Shown one piece after another: positions 1 through 8,633 of a stretch of DNA of 50,448 nucleotides. Position 1 is the stretch's first letter; each line of letters starts with the position of its first letter. Both the position numbers and the translations under genes were made by a program. The stretch is from Bacteroidaceae bacterium (GTDB taxonomy: Bacteria; Bacteroidota; Bacteroidia; Bacteroidales; Bacteroidaceae), in the NCBI GenBank assembly GCA_017530735.1, contig JAFXMB010000090.1:1-50448 (forward strand), read 5' to 3'. Under the pieces are notes generated by a model, which saw only the letters and a list, made by a program, of their open reading frames with translations, had not been told where the DNA came from and searched no databases.

Positions 1-499
1 ACCAGTTCTCAAAACTCTGCTCGTACTTGGCCTTGATATTGCCGTTTGAGGCTATGGTATCCACAACATCCAGTTGGAAGGACTGTGTGCCCAACGCCAG
101 GTTCTGGTGCTGTGAGTGTATGTCTATGAGGCGGCATCCCAAGTCACGCATCTGGTTGAGCGATACCGGGGTGTCATTTATGAATGCGCGGCTCTTGCCT
201 GACTGCAGGAGTTCGCGGCGGAGTGTGGTGTCATCGGGGTAACAGTCAAGTCCGTTCTCCGTGAAGAACTGTTCCAGACCGTATCCTGCAATTGAGAAAC
301 TGCCCTCGATGGTGCATTTATCGGCGCCCTGCATTATGGTTTTGGAGTCGGCGCGTCCTCCAAGCAACAGGTTCATGGCACCCAGGATTATGGATTTACC
401 GGCGCCTGTCTCACCGGTCATGACTGAGAAACCCTCCTGGAAATCAATGTCCAGACGGTCTATCAGTACGTAGTTGTTTATGTGTATTTCCTTTAGCAT
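1..499 (-). CDS. recN: DNA repair protein RecN, N-terminal part
   Basis: The gene begins at 499 and runs off the left edge, so about 166 residues are visible. It is an SMC-like ATPase of recombinational repair of double-strand breaks. The N-terminus reads MLKEIHINNYVLIDRLDIDF, followed by the Walker A loop GETGAGKS at about residues 29-36 and the RecN-typical stretch with RAFIND and HSQHQN. The ATG overlaps the stop of the coaBC fusion gene in a TGATG arrangement, so the two are translationally coupled in one minus-strand operon starting at dnaN. The Walker B and coiled-coil parts lie outside the window. The identification is secure from the motif order. Confidence 0.93.
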   Translation of the reverse strand, partial: MLKEIHINNYVLIDRLDIDFQEGFSVMTGETGAGKSIILGAMNLLLGGRADSKTIMQGADKCTIEGSFSIAGYGLEQFFTENGLDCYPDDTTLRRELLQSGKSRAFINDTPVSLNQMRDLGCRLIDIHSQHQNLALGTQSFQLDVVDTIASNGNIKAKYEQSFENW

Positions 500-2577
500 C
501 AGTCAGTTTTTATGGCATCCCATTGATTTGTGAGCGAAGGATTGATCTGGCTCAGCAGGTCCTTTACGCTCTGCTTTTCCTTATTGATTCCTGCGCTGTA
601 TATGTTGACCAGTTCGTCTTTCTTTATTTCTGTAAAGAGGGTGGGCAGGGCCGATGTGCTCTTGGCCTGCTTGGCCTTCTTGAGAAGTTCCAGACTCTCG
701 GTGATGGTGGCGCGGCCGCGGTCTGCGTTGGCAGACATGTCATCCAGTCCCTGGCGGTGGTATTTGTACTGCAGCTGGCGGAAATCAGCCATGGTACCGC
801 TCATGTAGTCGTTGATGATGGCGTAGCGGTTGGCCTGGTTATCGAACGAACGCCATCCGCTTCCCAGTGACTGGGCGCTGGCGGCTATGTTTTCAACCTG
901 ACGCAGTATGTCAGTGCCGCCGCTGGGTGACATGGTGTCAAAATCCAGACCTATGATAAGCATACTGTAGTAGGCCAGGATGGCTGTCAGGTTATTGTCA
1001 GGGGTGATGCCCGGGGTGTACTCCAGGCGGTCCTGCTCGGTGTAGTTGAACTCAACCTCGGTATCACGGAAATTGAAAACGGTGGTGTTGTAGGTGGATC
1101 CGTATACGGGACGGCTGCTCTGAACTGAGAGTTCACAGGTCATCTTGCCGTTCTCCTGCTCATATTTGTTTACCGTGAGGTTGAAATTGCACTGTATGCG
1201 CTCTTTTGCAGTGAAATGATAGTCTGTCCAGACCTGATGAGTGAGCAGTTCCCTGATGGCACCCTCAAGTGACTGGAAAACATCCTTGTCAGTTCCCTGA
1301 ATCTTGGATGTGTTGATTGTAAAGGTGGGGTTGAGTTCCTGCGCCTGAGTCCTGAAAGGCATGAGCAGGAAAGCCAGGCAGAACAGCAGTCCGGCCAGTT
1401 TGTCAATAATGGCCTTGGCTACGTTCTTCTTGGACTGCAGCGGCAGTTCCTGGCTGCCTTTGCGGTCTATCAGGGTAACCTTGTTGGTATCATAGCCAAA
1501 TCCCGCACCCTTGTCATTAAGTGAATTCAGAACAATGAAATCCAGATTCTTGCGCTCCAGTTTACCCTGTGCGTTGTCAGCCTCATGGTCTGTCTCCAAT
1601 GCAAAACCTACCATACGCTGGTCGGGGCGCTTGATTGCACCAAGTGCAGCGGCTATATCCTCAGTTGGCTTAAGAGTGATGGTCATATCACCCTTGCGCT
1701 TGATTTTGGTGTCCGATGTTACCGCGGGAGTGAAATCGGCCACGGCGGCACACAGGATGGCGGCATCGGAATCCGGGAAATTCTGCATAGCCGCCTCATA
1801 CATCTGATGGGCGGACTTTACGTCTATACGCTTGATGTTGGGATGCTCTGTGGTCAGGCTTACGGGGCCTGCTATGAGTGTTACATCGGCACCGCGTGCG
1901 GCACACTCCTCGGCCAGTGCAAAACCCATCTTGCCGGTTGACCAGTTGCCTATAAAACGGACCGGGTCAATCTGCTCATAGGTGGGTCCCGCTGTTATCA
2001 GGACTTTTTTTTTTGAAAGCTGGGCCTGCTTTGTGAAATACTCCTCAAGTACGGCAACTATCTCCTCAGGTTCCTGCATGCGGCCTTTGCCTACCAACTG
2101 GCTTGCAAGTTCACCGCTGGCGGGCTCAATGATGATGTTACCTATTGACCTGAGGGTCTCCAGGTTGTGCTGTGTCACGGGATGACGGTACATGTCCAGG
2201 TCCATGGCCGGAGCAATGAACACGGGAGCCTTCATTGAGTAGTAGGTGGTGATAAGCATATTGTCTGCAACTCCGCTGGCCATCTTGCCTATGGTTGATG
2301 CGGTGCAGGGAGCAATCAGCATGGCATCGGCCCACTGTCCTAAATCAACGTGGCTGTTCCATGAGCCGTCGCGACGGTCAAAGAACTCGCTTACCACGGG
2401 CTTGCGGGTGAGGGTGGAGAGGGTGAGCGGAGTGATGAACTCCTTTCCGGCAGGTGTCATGACCACCTGAACCTCGGCTCCCTTCTTGATGAGCAGACGT
2501 ACCAGGAAAGCGGCCTTGTAGGCAGCAATACTTCCGGTCACTCCCAGAACAATATGTTTTCCGTTCAGTATATCCAT
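499..2577 (-). CDS. coaBC: CoaBC (phosphopantothenoylcysteine synthetase/decarboxylase) fused to a DUF4835/PorD-type domain
   Basis: A 692-residue protein. Residues 1 to about 391 are a complete CoaBC, which makes 4'-phosphopantetheine for coenzyme A. The flavin-binding CoaC half has GSIAAYKA, an active-site His in NSHVDL and the PAMDLDM motif. The CoaB half has ITAGPTYEQIDPVRFIGNWS and KIKRKG. Without any stop the frame continues into GLLFCLAFLLMPFRTQAQ, which looks exactly like a signal peptide with a TQA/Q cleavage site, then about 280 residues of the DUF4835 family (called PorD in some type IX secretion annotation). In related genomes as I recall them these are two adjacent genes. No ATG, GTG or TTG start in frame is visible at the junction. 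The ATG overlaps the exonuclease stop (TAATG). The CoaC clamp reads LASQLVGKGRM, lacking the Cys of the enterobacterial enzyme. Confidence 0.88.
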   Translation of the reverse strand: MDILNGKHIVLGVTGSIAAYKAAFLVRLLIKKGAEVQVVMTPAGKEFITPLTLSTLTRKPVVSEFFDRRDGSWNSHVDLGQWADAMLIAPCTASTIGKMASGVADNMLITTYYSMKAPVFIAPAMDLDMYRHPVTQHNLETLRSIGNIIIEPASGELASQLVGKGRMQEPEEIVAVLEEYFTKQAQLSKKKVLITAGPTYEQIDPVRFIGNWSTGKMGFALAEECAARGADVTLIAGPVSLTTEHPNIKRIDVKSAHQMYEAAMQNFPDSDAAILCAAVADFTPAVTSDTKIKRKGDMTITLKPTEDIAAALGAIKRPDQRMVGFALETDHEADNAQGKLERKNLDFIVLNSLNDKGAGFGYDTNKVTLIDRKGSQELPLQSKKNVAKAIIDKLAGLLFCLAFLLMPFRTQAQELNPTFTINTSKIQGTDKDVFQSLEGAIRELLTHQVWTDYHFTAKERIQCNFNLTVNKYEQENGKMTCELSVQSSRPVYGSTYNTTVFNFRDTEVEFNYTEQDRLEYTPGITPDNNLTAILAYYSMLIIGLDFDTMSPSGGTDILRQVENIAASAQSLGSGWRSFDNQANRYAIINDYMSGTMADFRQLQYKYHRQGLDDMSANADRGRATITESLELLKKAKQAKSTSALPTLFTEIKKDELVNIYSAGINKEKQSVKDLLSQINPSLTNQWDAIKTD

Positions 2578-3341
2578 TATCTGGACTGCAGTTTTATTCT
2601 TGTAAGTACCTGCTTGGTGTTGAGTGCAAAATCACCCTGCAGAATCCAGGAGTAGTATCCGGGATCACGCTTGAACACCTCTACAACAGGCATATCCTTG
2701 TATTTGCCAAAATTGAATACCTCCTGACCCTTGTCATTGAGGACAATGCGGCCGGCAAAATCCACGTTGCGTGTGAACGATGAGAACTCTGAGAGGAATC
2801 CCATATCGTTCTTAAGGTCATCGGGGTAGCGGTCCAACTGGGCCATCAGAACCTCATAAGTTGCGCGGGTATCACCGTCGGCACTGTGGGCATCGGTCAG
2901 GTCCTTGCCGCAGTAGAACTTGTAGGCTGCCGTAAGGGTGCGCTGCTCCATCTTGTGGAATATAACCTGCACATCAATGAAACGGTGACGGCTCAGGTCA
3001 ATGTCCACGCCTGCGCGCAGGAACTCCTCGGCCAGCAGGGGTACGTCAAAGCGGTTTGAGTTGAATCCTGCTATATCGCTGCCTTCAAAGTCACGTGCAA
3101 TCTCCTTGGCAACCTCCTTGAAGGTGGGGCAGTCCTTAACATCGTCATCATAGATGCCGTGTACGGCCGATGCCTGCTCGGGGATATGCATCTCAGGGTT
3201 GATACGGCGGGTATGCATGTCCTCATTACCGTTGGGTGAGACCTTGAGGTAAGAAATCTCTACTATGCGGTCCTGAACAGTGTTGGTGCCTGTGGTCTCC
3301 AGGTCAAAGAACACTACCGGTTTGTCAAGATTGAGTTTCAT
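2577..3341 (-). CDS. DnaQ-fold 3'-5' exonuclease
   Basis: A 254-residue DEDDh exonuclease of the DNA polymerase III epsilon/RNase T superfamily, acting on single-stranded 3' ends. ExoI is FFDLETTGT near residue 12, ExoII is GFNSNRFDVPLL near 93 and ExoIII is HSADGDTRAT near 150, so all four acidic ligands and the catalytic His are present. The last 80 residues have a KYKDMPV...DPGYYSWIL segment often found in Bacteroidetes versions and in other small DNA-metabolism proteins. It sits between dnaN and coaBC, overlapping both by one base, which suggests a role beside the replication clamp. It may be a proofreading or repair exonuclease; the actual substrate is unknown. Confidence 0.88.
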   Translation of the reverse strand: MKLNLDKPVVFFDLETTGTNTVQDRIVEISYLKVSPNGNEDMHTRRINPEMHIPEQASAVHGIYDDDVKDCPTFKEVAKEIARDFEGSDIAGFNSNRFDVPLLAEEFLRAGVDIDLSRHRFIDVQVIFHKMEQRTLTAAYKFYCGKDLTDAHSADGDTRATYEVLMAQLDRYPDDLKNDMGFLSEFSSFTRNVDFAGRIVLNDKGQEVFNFGKYKDMPVVEVFKRDPGYYSWILQGDFALNTKQVLTRIKLQSR

Positions 3342-4465
3342 CAGTCGTTCAGAACCATTGGCATGAGCAACATAAGCAGATTCTCGCCCTCAGCCTGCTC
3401 GGTGGGAACAATCACACCTGCGCGTGAGGGATCGGCCAACTGAAGGGTGATCTCCTGGCTGGGGATATTGTTGAGGATGTCAATCAGGAAACCGGCCTTG
3501 AAACCGATGCTCATGTTGGTGCCCTCATACTGGCATGCCAGGCTCTCCTTGGCGGATGTTGAGAAATCAATATCCTGGGCCGATATGTCAACCTTATCCT
3601 TCTCAATGCGCAGTTTGATAAGACCGCTGCTGGCAGGTGAGAATACCGATACGCGACGCAGTGCCGTTACCAGTGTCTGACGGTCTATGATCAGGTGATG
3701 CGGGTTGTTCTGCGGGATAACTGATGCATAGTTCGGGTATCGGCCGTCAATGAGGCGGCATACCATACGGAACTCAGGCAGTGAGAAGCGTGCTATGCGG
3801 CTGTCAAACTCTATGGTTATGGTCTCGGCCTCCTTGCCTATGAGCGAGCGGAAGAGTGATGCCGGCTTCTTGGGCAGTATGAATGATGACTTGCCGTCAG
3901 TCTTGACATTGCTGTTGCGGTTGCAAACCAGCTTGTGGCCATCGGATGCAACGAATGTGGCGCCCTCCTCGTTGATATCAAAGTAGATACCGTTCATGAC
4001 GGGTCGGAGCTCGTCATCGGCCGTAGCGAAAATGGTGCGTGCCAGACCGTCTGAGAGGACCTGGGCCGATATCTCCAGACTTACCGAGCCCTCCTGAAGG
4101 ACTGCGGGGGTGGGGTATTCATCGGCGTTCTGGCCTACCATCTTGTACTCACCGTTCTGGTAGTTGACCGTTATCTCGTAGTTGCTGTCGTTTACATTGA
4201 ATGTCAGGGGCTGCTCAGGGATCTCCTTGAGGGCGTCAAGAAGAGTCTTGGCGGGCAGTGCTATCTGACCGTCTGCGTTTGAATCAACAAGGTCGATAAT
4301 GGTCTCAAGAGTGGTGTCATTATCGGCGGCGGTTACGGTCAGTTTGCCGTTCTCTATACGGAACAGGAAATCCTCAAGAATTGGGTAGATAGCCTTAGGG
4401 TTAATAACGCGGCTGATAGCCTGTAGGCGGCTTGAAAGTGCCGAGCTGGATACTGTAAAATTCAT
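3341..4465 (-). CDS. dnaN: DNA polymerase III beta subunit (sliding clamp)
   Basis: A 374-residue protein of normal clamp length (three beta-clamp domains). It starts MNFTVSSSALSSRLQAISRV and has the conserved SDGHKLV segment in the middle domain and RPVMNGIYFD. The C-terminus LLMLLMPMVLND replaces the usual PMRL-type end, as in other Bacteroidetes clamps. It is a homodimeric ring tethering polymerase and mismatch-repair proteins to DNA. It is first in the minus-strand operon dnaN - exonuclease - coaBC fusion - recN, with a one-base overlap to the next gene. A -7 box TATCTTTG (reverse strand of 4505-4512) lies about 40 bases upstream of its ATG. Confidence 0.96.
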   Translation of the reverse strand: MNFTVSSSALSSRLQAISRVINPKAIYPILEDFLFRIENGKLTVTAADNDTTLETIIDLVDSNADGQIALPAKTLLDALKEIPEQPLTFNVNDSNYEITVNYQNGEYKMVGQNADEYPTPAVLQEGSVSLEISAQVLSDGLARTIFATADDELRPVMNGIYFDINEEGATFVASDGHKLVCNRNSNVKTDGKSSFILPKKPASLFRSLIGKEAETITIEFDSRIARFSLPEFRMVCRLIDGRYPNYASVIPQNNPHHLIIDRQTLVTALRRVSVFSPASSGLIKLRIEKDKVDISAQDIDFSTSAKESLACQYEGTNMSIGFKAGFLIDILNNIPSQEITLQLADPSRAGVIVPTEQAEGENLLMLLMPMVLND

Positions 4466-4504
4466 ATATATTACTTTTTGTTTTTGTACGGTTTGTGCGT
4501 CTCA

Positions 4505-4512
4505 CAAAGATA
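4505..4512 (-). promoter_or_regulatory. -7 promoter box of the dnaN operon
   Basis: The reverse strand reads TATCTTTG, a perfect match to the Bacteroidetes -7 consensus TAnnTTTG, followed by TG and a leader of about 40 bases to the dnaN ATG. I see no clean TTTG 19-21 bases upstream. Confidence 0.6.
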
Positions 4513-4614
4513 GGGAAAAGTAATGGTAATGTGGAAAAAATAGCACTTAAAAATGCGGGCCGGAAAAAGGAAATGTCTTAAATTCGCGCATACTTAAAAA
4601 ACTAACTACAGAAA

Positions 4615-4995
4615 ATGGACATTACAGGTAAAATTATCGCAGTCCTTGAGCCCCGTTCAGGTGTGGCCAAGGCATCAGGCAATCCTTGGAAAATACAGGA
4701 GTACGTTTTGGAGACTATCGGCGAGCAGTATCCCAAGAAGATGATGTTCAGCATCTTCGGTGAGGATAAGATACAGCAGGCCGCCATCAACATAGGTGAT
4801 GAGGTAGTGGTAAGTTTTGACATCAACGCCCGTGAGTTCAACGGCCGCTGGTACAACGACATCCGTGCATGGCGCGTAAGCCACGACGTAAACGGCGCCA
4901 CTCCCGCAGCTCAGCCTTACGTTGACGCCGCTCCGGCCGCTGCCGCTCCGGATCCCTTCGCACCTTCTAACGAGAAAGACGACTTACCGTTCTGA
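4615..4995 (+). CDS. DUF3127 protein with SSB-like acidic tail
   Basis: A 126-residue protein of the DUF3127 family. The first 90 residues form a small predicted beta-barrel domain (MDITGKIIAVLEPRSGVAKASG, then EVVVSFDINAREFNGRWYND), resembling an OB-like fold. An Ala/Pro-rich linker (AAPAAAAPDPFAPS) follows, and the protein ends in DDLPF. That end closely mimics the DDIPF/DDLPF tip of single-stranded DNA binding proteins, which docks DNA-repair enzymes. The domain-linker-tip layout therefore looks like SSB, but the N-domain is not SSB. It is divergent from dnaN across a 149-base intergenic region. The DNA-binding role is an inference from the layout and tail. Confidence 0.85.
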   Translation: MDITGKIIAVLEPRSGVAKASGNPWKIQEYVLETIGEQYPKKMMFSIFGEDKIQQAAINIGDEVVVSFDINAREFNGRWYNDIRAWRVSHDVNGATPAAQPYVDAAPAAAAPDPFAPSNEKDDLPF

Positions 4996-5025
4996 CTCCG
5001 TCAGACCGATAAGTCGTAAGACGAC
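4979..5025 (+). promoter_or_regulatory. Alternative hairpins across the DUF3127 stop codon
   Basis: ACGACTTA (4979-4986) pairs with TAAGTCGT (5010-5017), enclosing a second perfect stem TCTGAC-TCC-GTCAGA (4991-5005) that contains the stop codon. GTCGT (5013-5017) can instead pair with ACGAC (5021-5025), followed by CTCTTTTT. The two folds are mutually exclusive, like a weak attenuator. Function is inferred only from the pairing. Confidence 0.35.
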
Positions 5026-5027
5026 CT

Positions 5028-5066
5028 CTTTTTAGTTTACTCCGTAAACGAGGCTCCCTCCGGTCG
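5028..5066 (+). repeat. Small dispersed hairpin element, copy 1
   Basis: CTTTTTAG is followed by the stem GTTTAC-TCC-GTAAAC, then GAGG-CTC-CCTC and CGGTCG. It aligns with 33174-33215, where the first stem is GTTCGC/GCGAAC: both arms changed together. Both copies follow a short hairpin and a T-run. Confidence 0.45.
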
Positions 5067-5069
5067 CAT

Positions 5070-5103
5070 AAAAAATCAGCCACATTTCTGGGGCTGATTT
5101 TTT
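5070..5103. terminator. Bidirectional rho-independent terminator
   Basis: AAAAAATCAGCC (5070-5081) pairs with GGCTGATTTTTT (5092-5103) over 12 bp with a 10-base loop. The U-runs on both strands would end DUF3127 transcription on plus and the propeller lipoprotein on minus. Confidence 0.85.
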
Positions 5104-5125
5104 ATTTTAGTGCGGTTCGCTTGCT

Positions 5126-6328
5126 TTAGTGACTCTTGTAGTGAGCGATGATGATAGGGGGATTGGTGCAGTCTTTTACTTTGCGGTAGAAGGCTTCCAC
5201 CTCGGGGGCGTAGCGATGGTCGTAATCCTTGTTGTTTATGAATTCCAAAGCATCTTGTATTCTCTCAACATCCACCCACGAGATAATGTCATTGTTGTAG
5301 ACCGATGGAATTCTGTAATTAGGGAATTTGGCATATATGGTGTCGGGATCCATACGGAACATCTTAGAGTCCGCTTTATTGAAAATGTAAATATCCTCAT
5401 AGTTGCCGATATACATATAGTCCTTCATATCCATGAAATAACCAATGCTGTATGAGTAGAATTCATCATCCAGATCCGAATCATCAAATCCGCCGTTCCT
5501 GAATCTGTCAGGTGCATCAGGCAGGAAGGACATTTTGGTTATGCACTCTGCCTTGTCCCCGTACAGGCGGTATATGTTATTATCCATCTTCCTGATTACA
5601 TACGTGGTGTCTGAACACGGGTTGAAGAAACCTGTCAGTGTGATGCGCCCGATGGTCATGTCATCTTTGATTTCGCCGGTCTGCAAAAACAGGCTGAAAT
5701 CAACACCCGGCTGGTTCATGTGACACCCGTTCAGGTCAAGAAAAGGGCTTATGCTTCCGTCTTTGCGGATATTGTAATACTCGTGTGCGGGATTGGGGTG
5801 AACAAAATTGTCCTGAACGAGCAGCGTACCGTCCGATGTGACCTTGGCTATCTCTCTGAGCAGGCAATTCTCTCCGAGTGATTCGGTCTCGGTCTGTCCG
5901 AGATACTTGCCGGTATAGTCATACCGCTTGATTGTTACAGTGCTTGGATACCCTGCGCTCTGTGCTATAAGCACCTCGTTGCGGTTTATGTCAAGAGTCC
6001 AGAAATCATGGGATAAAACCTCGTTCCTGCCGCGTCCTATACGCCCTATGTCGTTGAGGTATCGGCCCGTGCGGTCAAAAACCTTGATGCTGGAAGTTCG
6101 GTTTGACTCACTACAGATAAAGAACAGCCCGTCATCATATCTGATTTCCTGATTAATGTCGCCAAGCATAGCGTCGGGGGTATCCTCCTCAAGAATTATA
6201 TACTCCCAGCTTTCCAGATAGTTGTCATCGAAAGTACCGTCCATGCGGGTAATGTCAGTGTCGGTCTCACTCTTGCATGAGAAGAGTAGGGACAGTGTTG
6301 CACAAATAAACAAAGGATAAAGTCTCAT
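5126..6328 (-). CDS. BF3164-like 6-bladed beta-propeller lipoprotein
   Basis: A 400-residue lipoprotein. I chose the start at 6328 because MRLYPLFICATLSLLFSC gives a lipobox with Cys18; the longer frame adds 19 residues with no signal features. The repeated pattern of a propeller is visible: KVFDRTGRYLNDIGRIGRGRNE, then IKRYDYTGKYLGQTE, and the C-terminal family ending NPPIIIAHYK. Such proteins are exported and lipid-anchored in the Bacteroidetes envelope; their ligand is unknown. It is closest by eye to the copy at 13830 (LESWEYI, DDGLFFI, YDHR..P..EAFYRK). It stands alone between two bidirectional terminators. Confidence 0.85.
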   Translation of the reverse strand: MRLYPLFICATLSLLFSCKSETDTDITRMDGTFDDNYLESWEYIILEEDTPDAMLGDINQEIRYDDGLFFICSESNRTSSIKVFDRTGRYLNDIGRIGRGRNEVLSHDFWTLDINRNEVLIAQSAGYPSTVTIKRYDYTGKYLGQTETESLGENCLLREIAKVTSDGTLLVQDNFVHPNPAHEYYNIRKDGSISPFLDLNGCHMNQPGVDFSLFLQTGEIKDDMTIGRITLTGFFNPCSDTTYVIRKMDNNIYRLYGDKAECITKMSFLPDAPDRFRNGGFDDSDLDDEFYSYSIGYFMDMKDYMYIGNYEDIYIFNKADSKMFRMDPDTIYAKFPNYRIPSVYNNDIISWVDVERIQDALEFINNKDYDHRYAPEVEAFYRKVKDCTNPPIIIAHYKSH

Positions 6329-6412
6329 ATTGCAAACTATTGATGATTGTTTTCCAAACATAGGACGTAATCGCCTAGTTTCCAAATCCGTTAACCTTAT
6401 TTATGAAAACAC

Positions 6413-6439
6413 GAAAAGCCGCAGACGATGCGGCTTTTC
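6413..6439. terminator. Terminator downstream of rho
   Basis: GAAAAGCCGCA (6413-6423) and TGCGGCTTTTC (6429-6439) form an 11-bp perfect stem with a 5-base loop. The stem carries A- and T-runs, so it can act on both strands; it lies 25 bases after the rho stop codon. Confidence 0.85.
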
Positions 6440-6463
6440 TGTATTAAGAGGACCCTAATAAGG

Positions 6464-8437
6464 TTACGAATTCATGCTGGCCAGGAACTCGGCGTTGTCT
6501 TGAGTGTTCTCAAGACGGTCCTTGACAAACTCCATGGCCTCGATGGGATTCATGTCGCTCAGATACTTGCGCAGTATCCACATGCGGTCCAGAGTTGTCT
6601 GGTCAAGCAGCAAATCGTCGCGACGGGTGCTTGATGCCACTATGTTCACGGCAGGGAAGATACGCTTGTTGCTCAGGTTGCGGTCCAGCTGGAGCTCCAT
6701 GTTACCTGTACCCTTGAACTCCTCAAAGATAACCTCATCCATCTTGGAGCCGGTATCGATAAGGGCGGTTGCCACGATTGTGAGTGAACCTCCGTTCTCA
6801 ATGTTACGTGCGGCACCAAAGAAACGCTTGGGCTTGTGCAGTGCGTTGGCATCGACACCACCTGAGAGTACCTTGCCTGATGCAGGGGCTACGGTGTTGT
6901 AGGCGCGTGCAAGACGGGTTATCGAGTCCAGGAATATCACTACATCGTGTCCGCACTCAACCATGCGCTTGGCCTTCTCGATTACGATGCTGGCAATCTT
7001 AACGTGATGCTCGGCAGGCTCATCAAAAGTTGATGCAATAACCTCGGCCTTTACGCTGCGTGCCATATCGGTAACCTCCTCGGGGCGCTCATCAATGAGC
7101 AGCATTATCATGTATGCCTCAGGATGGTTGGCTGCAATTGAGTTTGCTATATCCTTGAGCAGTATGGTCTTACCGGTCTTTGGCTGGGCCACAATCAGGG
7201 CACGCTGTCCCTTACCTATGGGGGCGAACATATCAACCACGCGGGCCGAGAGGTTATCGTTCTTACCGTTGCACAGGGTGAACTTCTCATCGGGGAACAA
7301 CGGAGTCAGGTGCTCAAACGGAACGCGGTCACGTGCTACAGAGGGCTCCAGGCCGTTTATGCGGAACACCTTTACCAGCGGGAAATACTTCTCACCCTCA
7401 CGCGGCGGACGGATAACACCCTCCACAACATCACCGGTCTTAAGGCCGAAGAGTTTGATCTGTGACTGTGATACGTAAATGTCATCGGGTGATGCCAGAT
7501 AGTTGTAGTCCGATGAACGCAGGAATCCGTAGTTATCGGGCATGATCTCCAGGACGCCCTCACCGCGAAGTACATCACCGAAATCATACATGCGCTCCTC
7601 CTGCATCTGGCGGCGGTTCTGGTTGGGCTGATTGTTCTGGTTCTGGTTGTTCTGCTGACGCTGACCGTTCTGGTTGTTCTGCTGGCGCTGCTGGAACTGC
7701 TCCTGACGTGGCTGCTCCTGCTGAGGTTCCTGAACAGGTGCCTGTGCGGGCTGCTCCATCTGAGCTGCGGGCTCGGCTACCTGACGTACGGGCTCCTCTT
7801 CCTGCTCGTAAGCGTCAGTTACGGGCTGTGATACTATATCATCGTCAATCTCGGGCAGGGGTACCTCAACCTGCTGCTTGCGGGGACGGCCACGACGCTT
7901 GGATGCGGCGGACTGCTGAGCGGGCTGGGGGAGTTCCTCTTTCTGAACGGGCTCACTTGCAGCGATTACAGGCTGCTCCTGGACGGGCTCCTGTACGGGC
8001 TGCTGAGCGGCTTCCTGCTCGGGTGCTTTTTCCTTATTATTATTGTTGTTCTGGCGGCCGCGTTTTCTCTTGCCCTGTGCTGCAGGCTGCTGTGCAGCTT
8101 CCTGCTGGGGCTTCTCATCGGCGGCAGCCTGAGGCTTATCGGCCTCCTTTACCTCCTTGGGCTCAGGCTTGGGAGCATTGTTTTTTTTCTTTTCTACAGA
8201 TTTGGCCTGGCCGTTCTCATCGGCGGTATAGACTTTTTCGGAATCGCTCTTGCGGGTTACCTTCTTGCGGTCGCGGCGCTCCTTTTCGGGCTTGTTTTTG
8301 GCAGCCGATATTGCCTGCTCGTCAAGAATGTCATAAACCAACTGGTTCTTGTCATCCTTGGCCTTGATGCCCATCTCTTTTGCAATGGCCTGGAGCTCTT
8401 CCAGACTCTTGCTCTTTAATTGCAGTATGTCAAACAT
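6464..8437 (-). CDS. rho: Transcription termination factor Rho with disordered insertion
   Basis: A 657-residue Rho against about 420 in E. coli. The start at 8437 gives [23 protein letters not shown], the standard Rho N-terminal domain; the longer frame adds 11 unrelated residues. From about residue 50 to 285 it carries a Lys/Glu then Gln/Pro/Asn-rich low-complexity insertion ([15 protein letters not shown]). The RNA-binding domain ([20 protein letters not shown]) and hexameric ATPase core with Walker A PKTGKT and the [10 protein letters not shown] and [11 protein letters not shown] motifs follow. Such insertions are typical of Bacteroidetes Rho and have been linked to phase separation in Bacteroides thetaiotaomicron. 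A -7 box TATCTTTG lies about 140 bases upstream, implying a long leader. Confidence 0.96.
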   Translation of the reverse strand: MFDILQLKSKSLEELQAIAKEMGIKAKDDKNQLVYDILDEQAISAAKNKPEKERRDRKKVTRKSDSEKVYTADENGQAKSVEKKKNNAPKPEPKEVKEADKPQAAADEKPQQEAAQQPAAQGKRKRGRQNNNNNKEKAPEQEAAQQPVQEPVQEQPVIAASEPVQKEELPQPAQQSAASKRRGRPRKQQVEVPLPEIDDDIVSQPVTDAYEQEEEPVRQVAEPAAQMEQPAQAPVQEPQQEQPRQEQFQQRQQNNQNGQRQQNNQNQNNQPNQNRRQMQEERMYDFGDVLRGEGVLEIMPDNYGFLRSSDYNYLASPDDIYVSQSQIKLFGLKTGDVVEGVIRPPREGEKYFPLVKVFRINGLEPSVARDRVPFEHLTPLFPDEKFTLCNGKNDNLSARVVDMFAPIGKGQRALIVAQPKTGKTILLKDIANSIAANHPEAYMIMLLIDERPEEVTDMARSVKAEVIASTFDEPAEHHVKIASIVIEKAKRMVECGHDVVIFLDSITRLARAYNTVAPASGKVLSGGVDANALHKPKRFFGAARNIENGGSLTIVATALIDTGSKMDEVIFEEFKGTGNMELQLDRNLSNKRIFPAVNIVASSTRRDDLLLDQTTLDRMWILRKYLSDMNPIEAMEFVKDRLENTQDNAEFLASMNS

Positions 8438-8575
8438 TGTTTTATTGAACCTTGGCAATATCCGTGGCACAAGGAAGGCACACTGATATTACGTAAGGTA
8501 TACGGTTAATGAAAAATCGGATTGATTGCCGCTTTTGGAAATCCCTTGGAAGGGCTGTATCGCGGCTTACGGGTA

Positions 8576-8583
8576 CAAAGATA
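8576..8583 (-). promoter_or_regulatory. -7 promoter box of rho
   Basis: The reverse strand reads TATCTTTG followed by TACCC, matching TAnnTTTG. It implies a leader of about 130 bases before the rho ATG, a place where autoregulation would be expected. No -33 match is seen at normal spacing. Confidence 0.5.
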
Positions 8584-8633
8584 CTGCAAAAATCCGATTT
8601 GGTGCGCTCTCACGGCGATTTTTTTGCTTTCCC

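Noticed and set aside
7708..8367. A 219-codon frame on the plus strand opposite rho
   Set aside because: It is the antisense shadow of the Gln/Pro-rich insertion of rho; its Ala/Arg-rich translation has no protein-like features.
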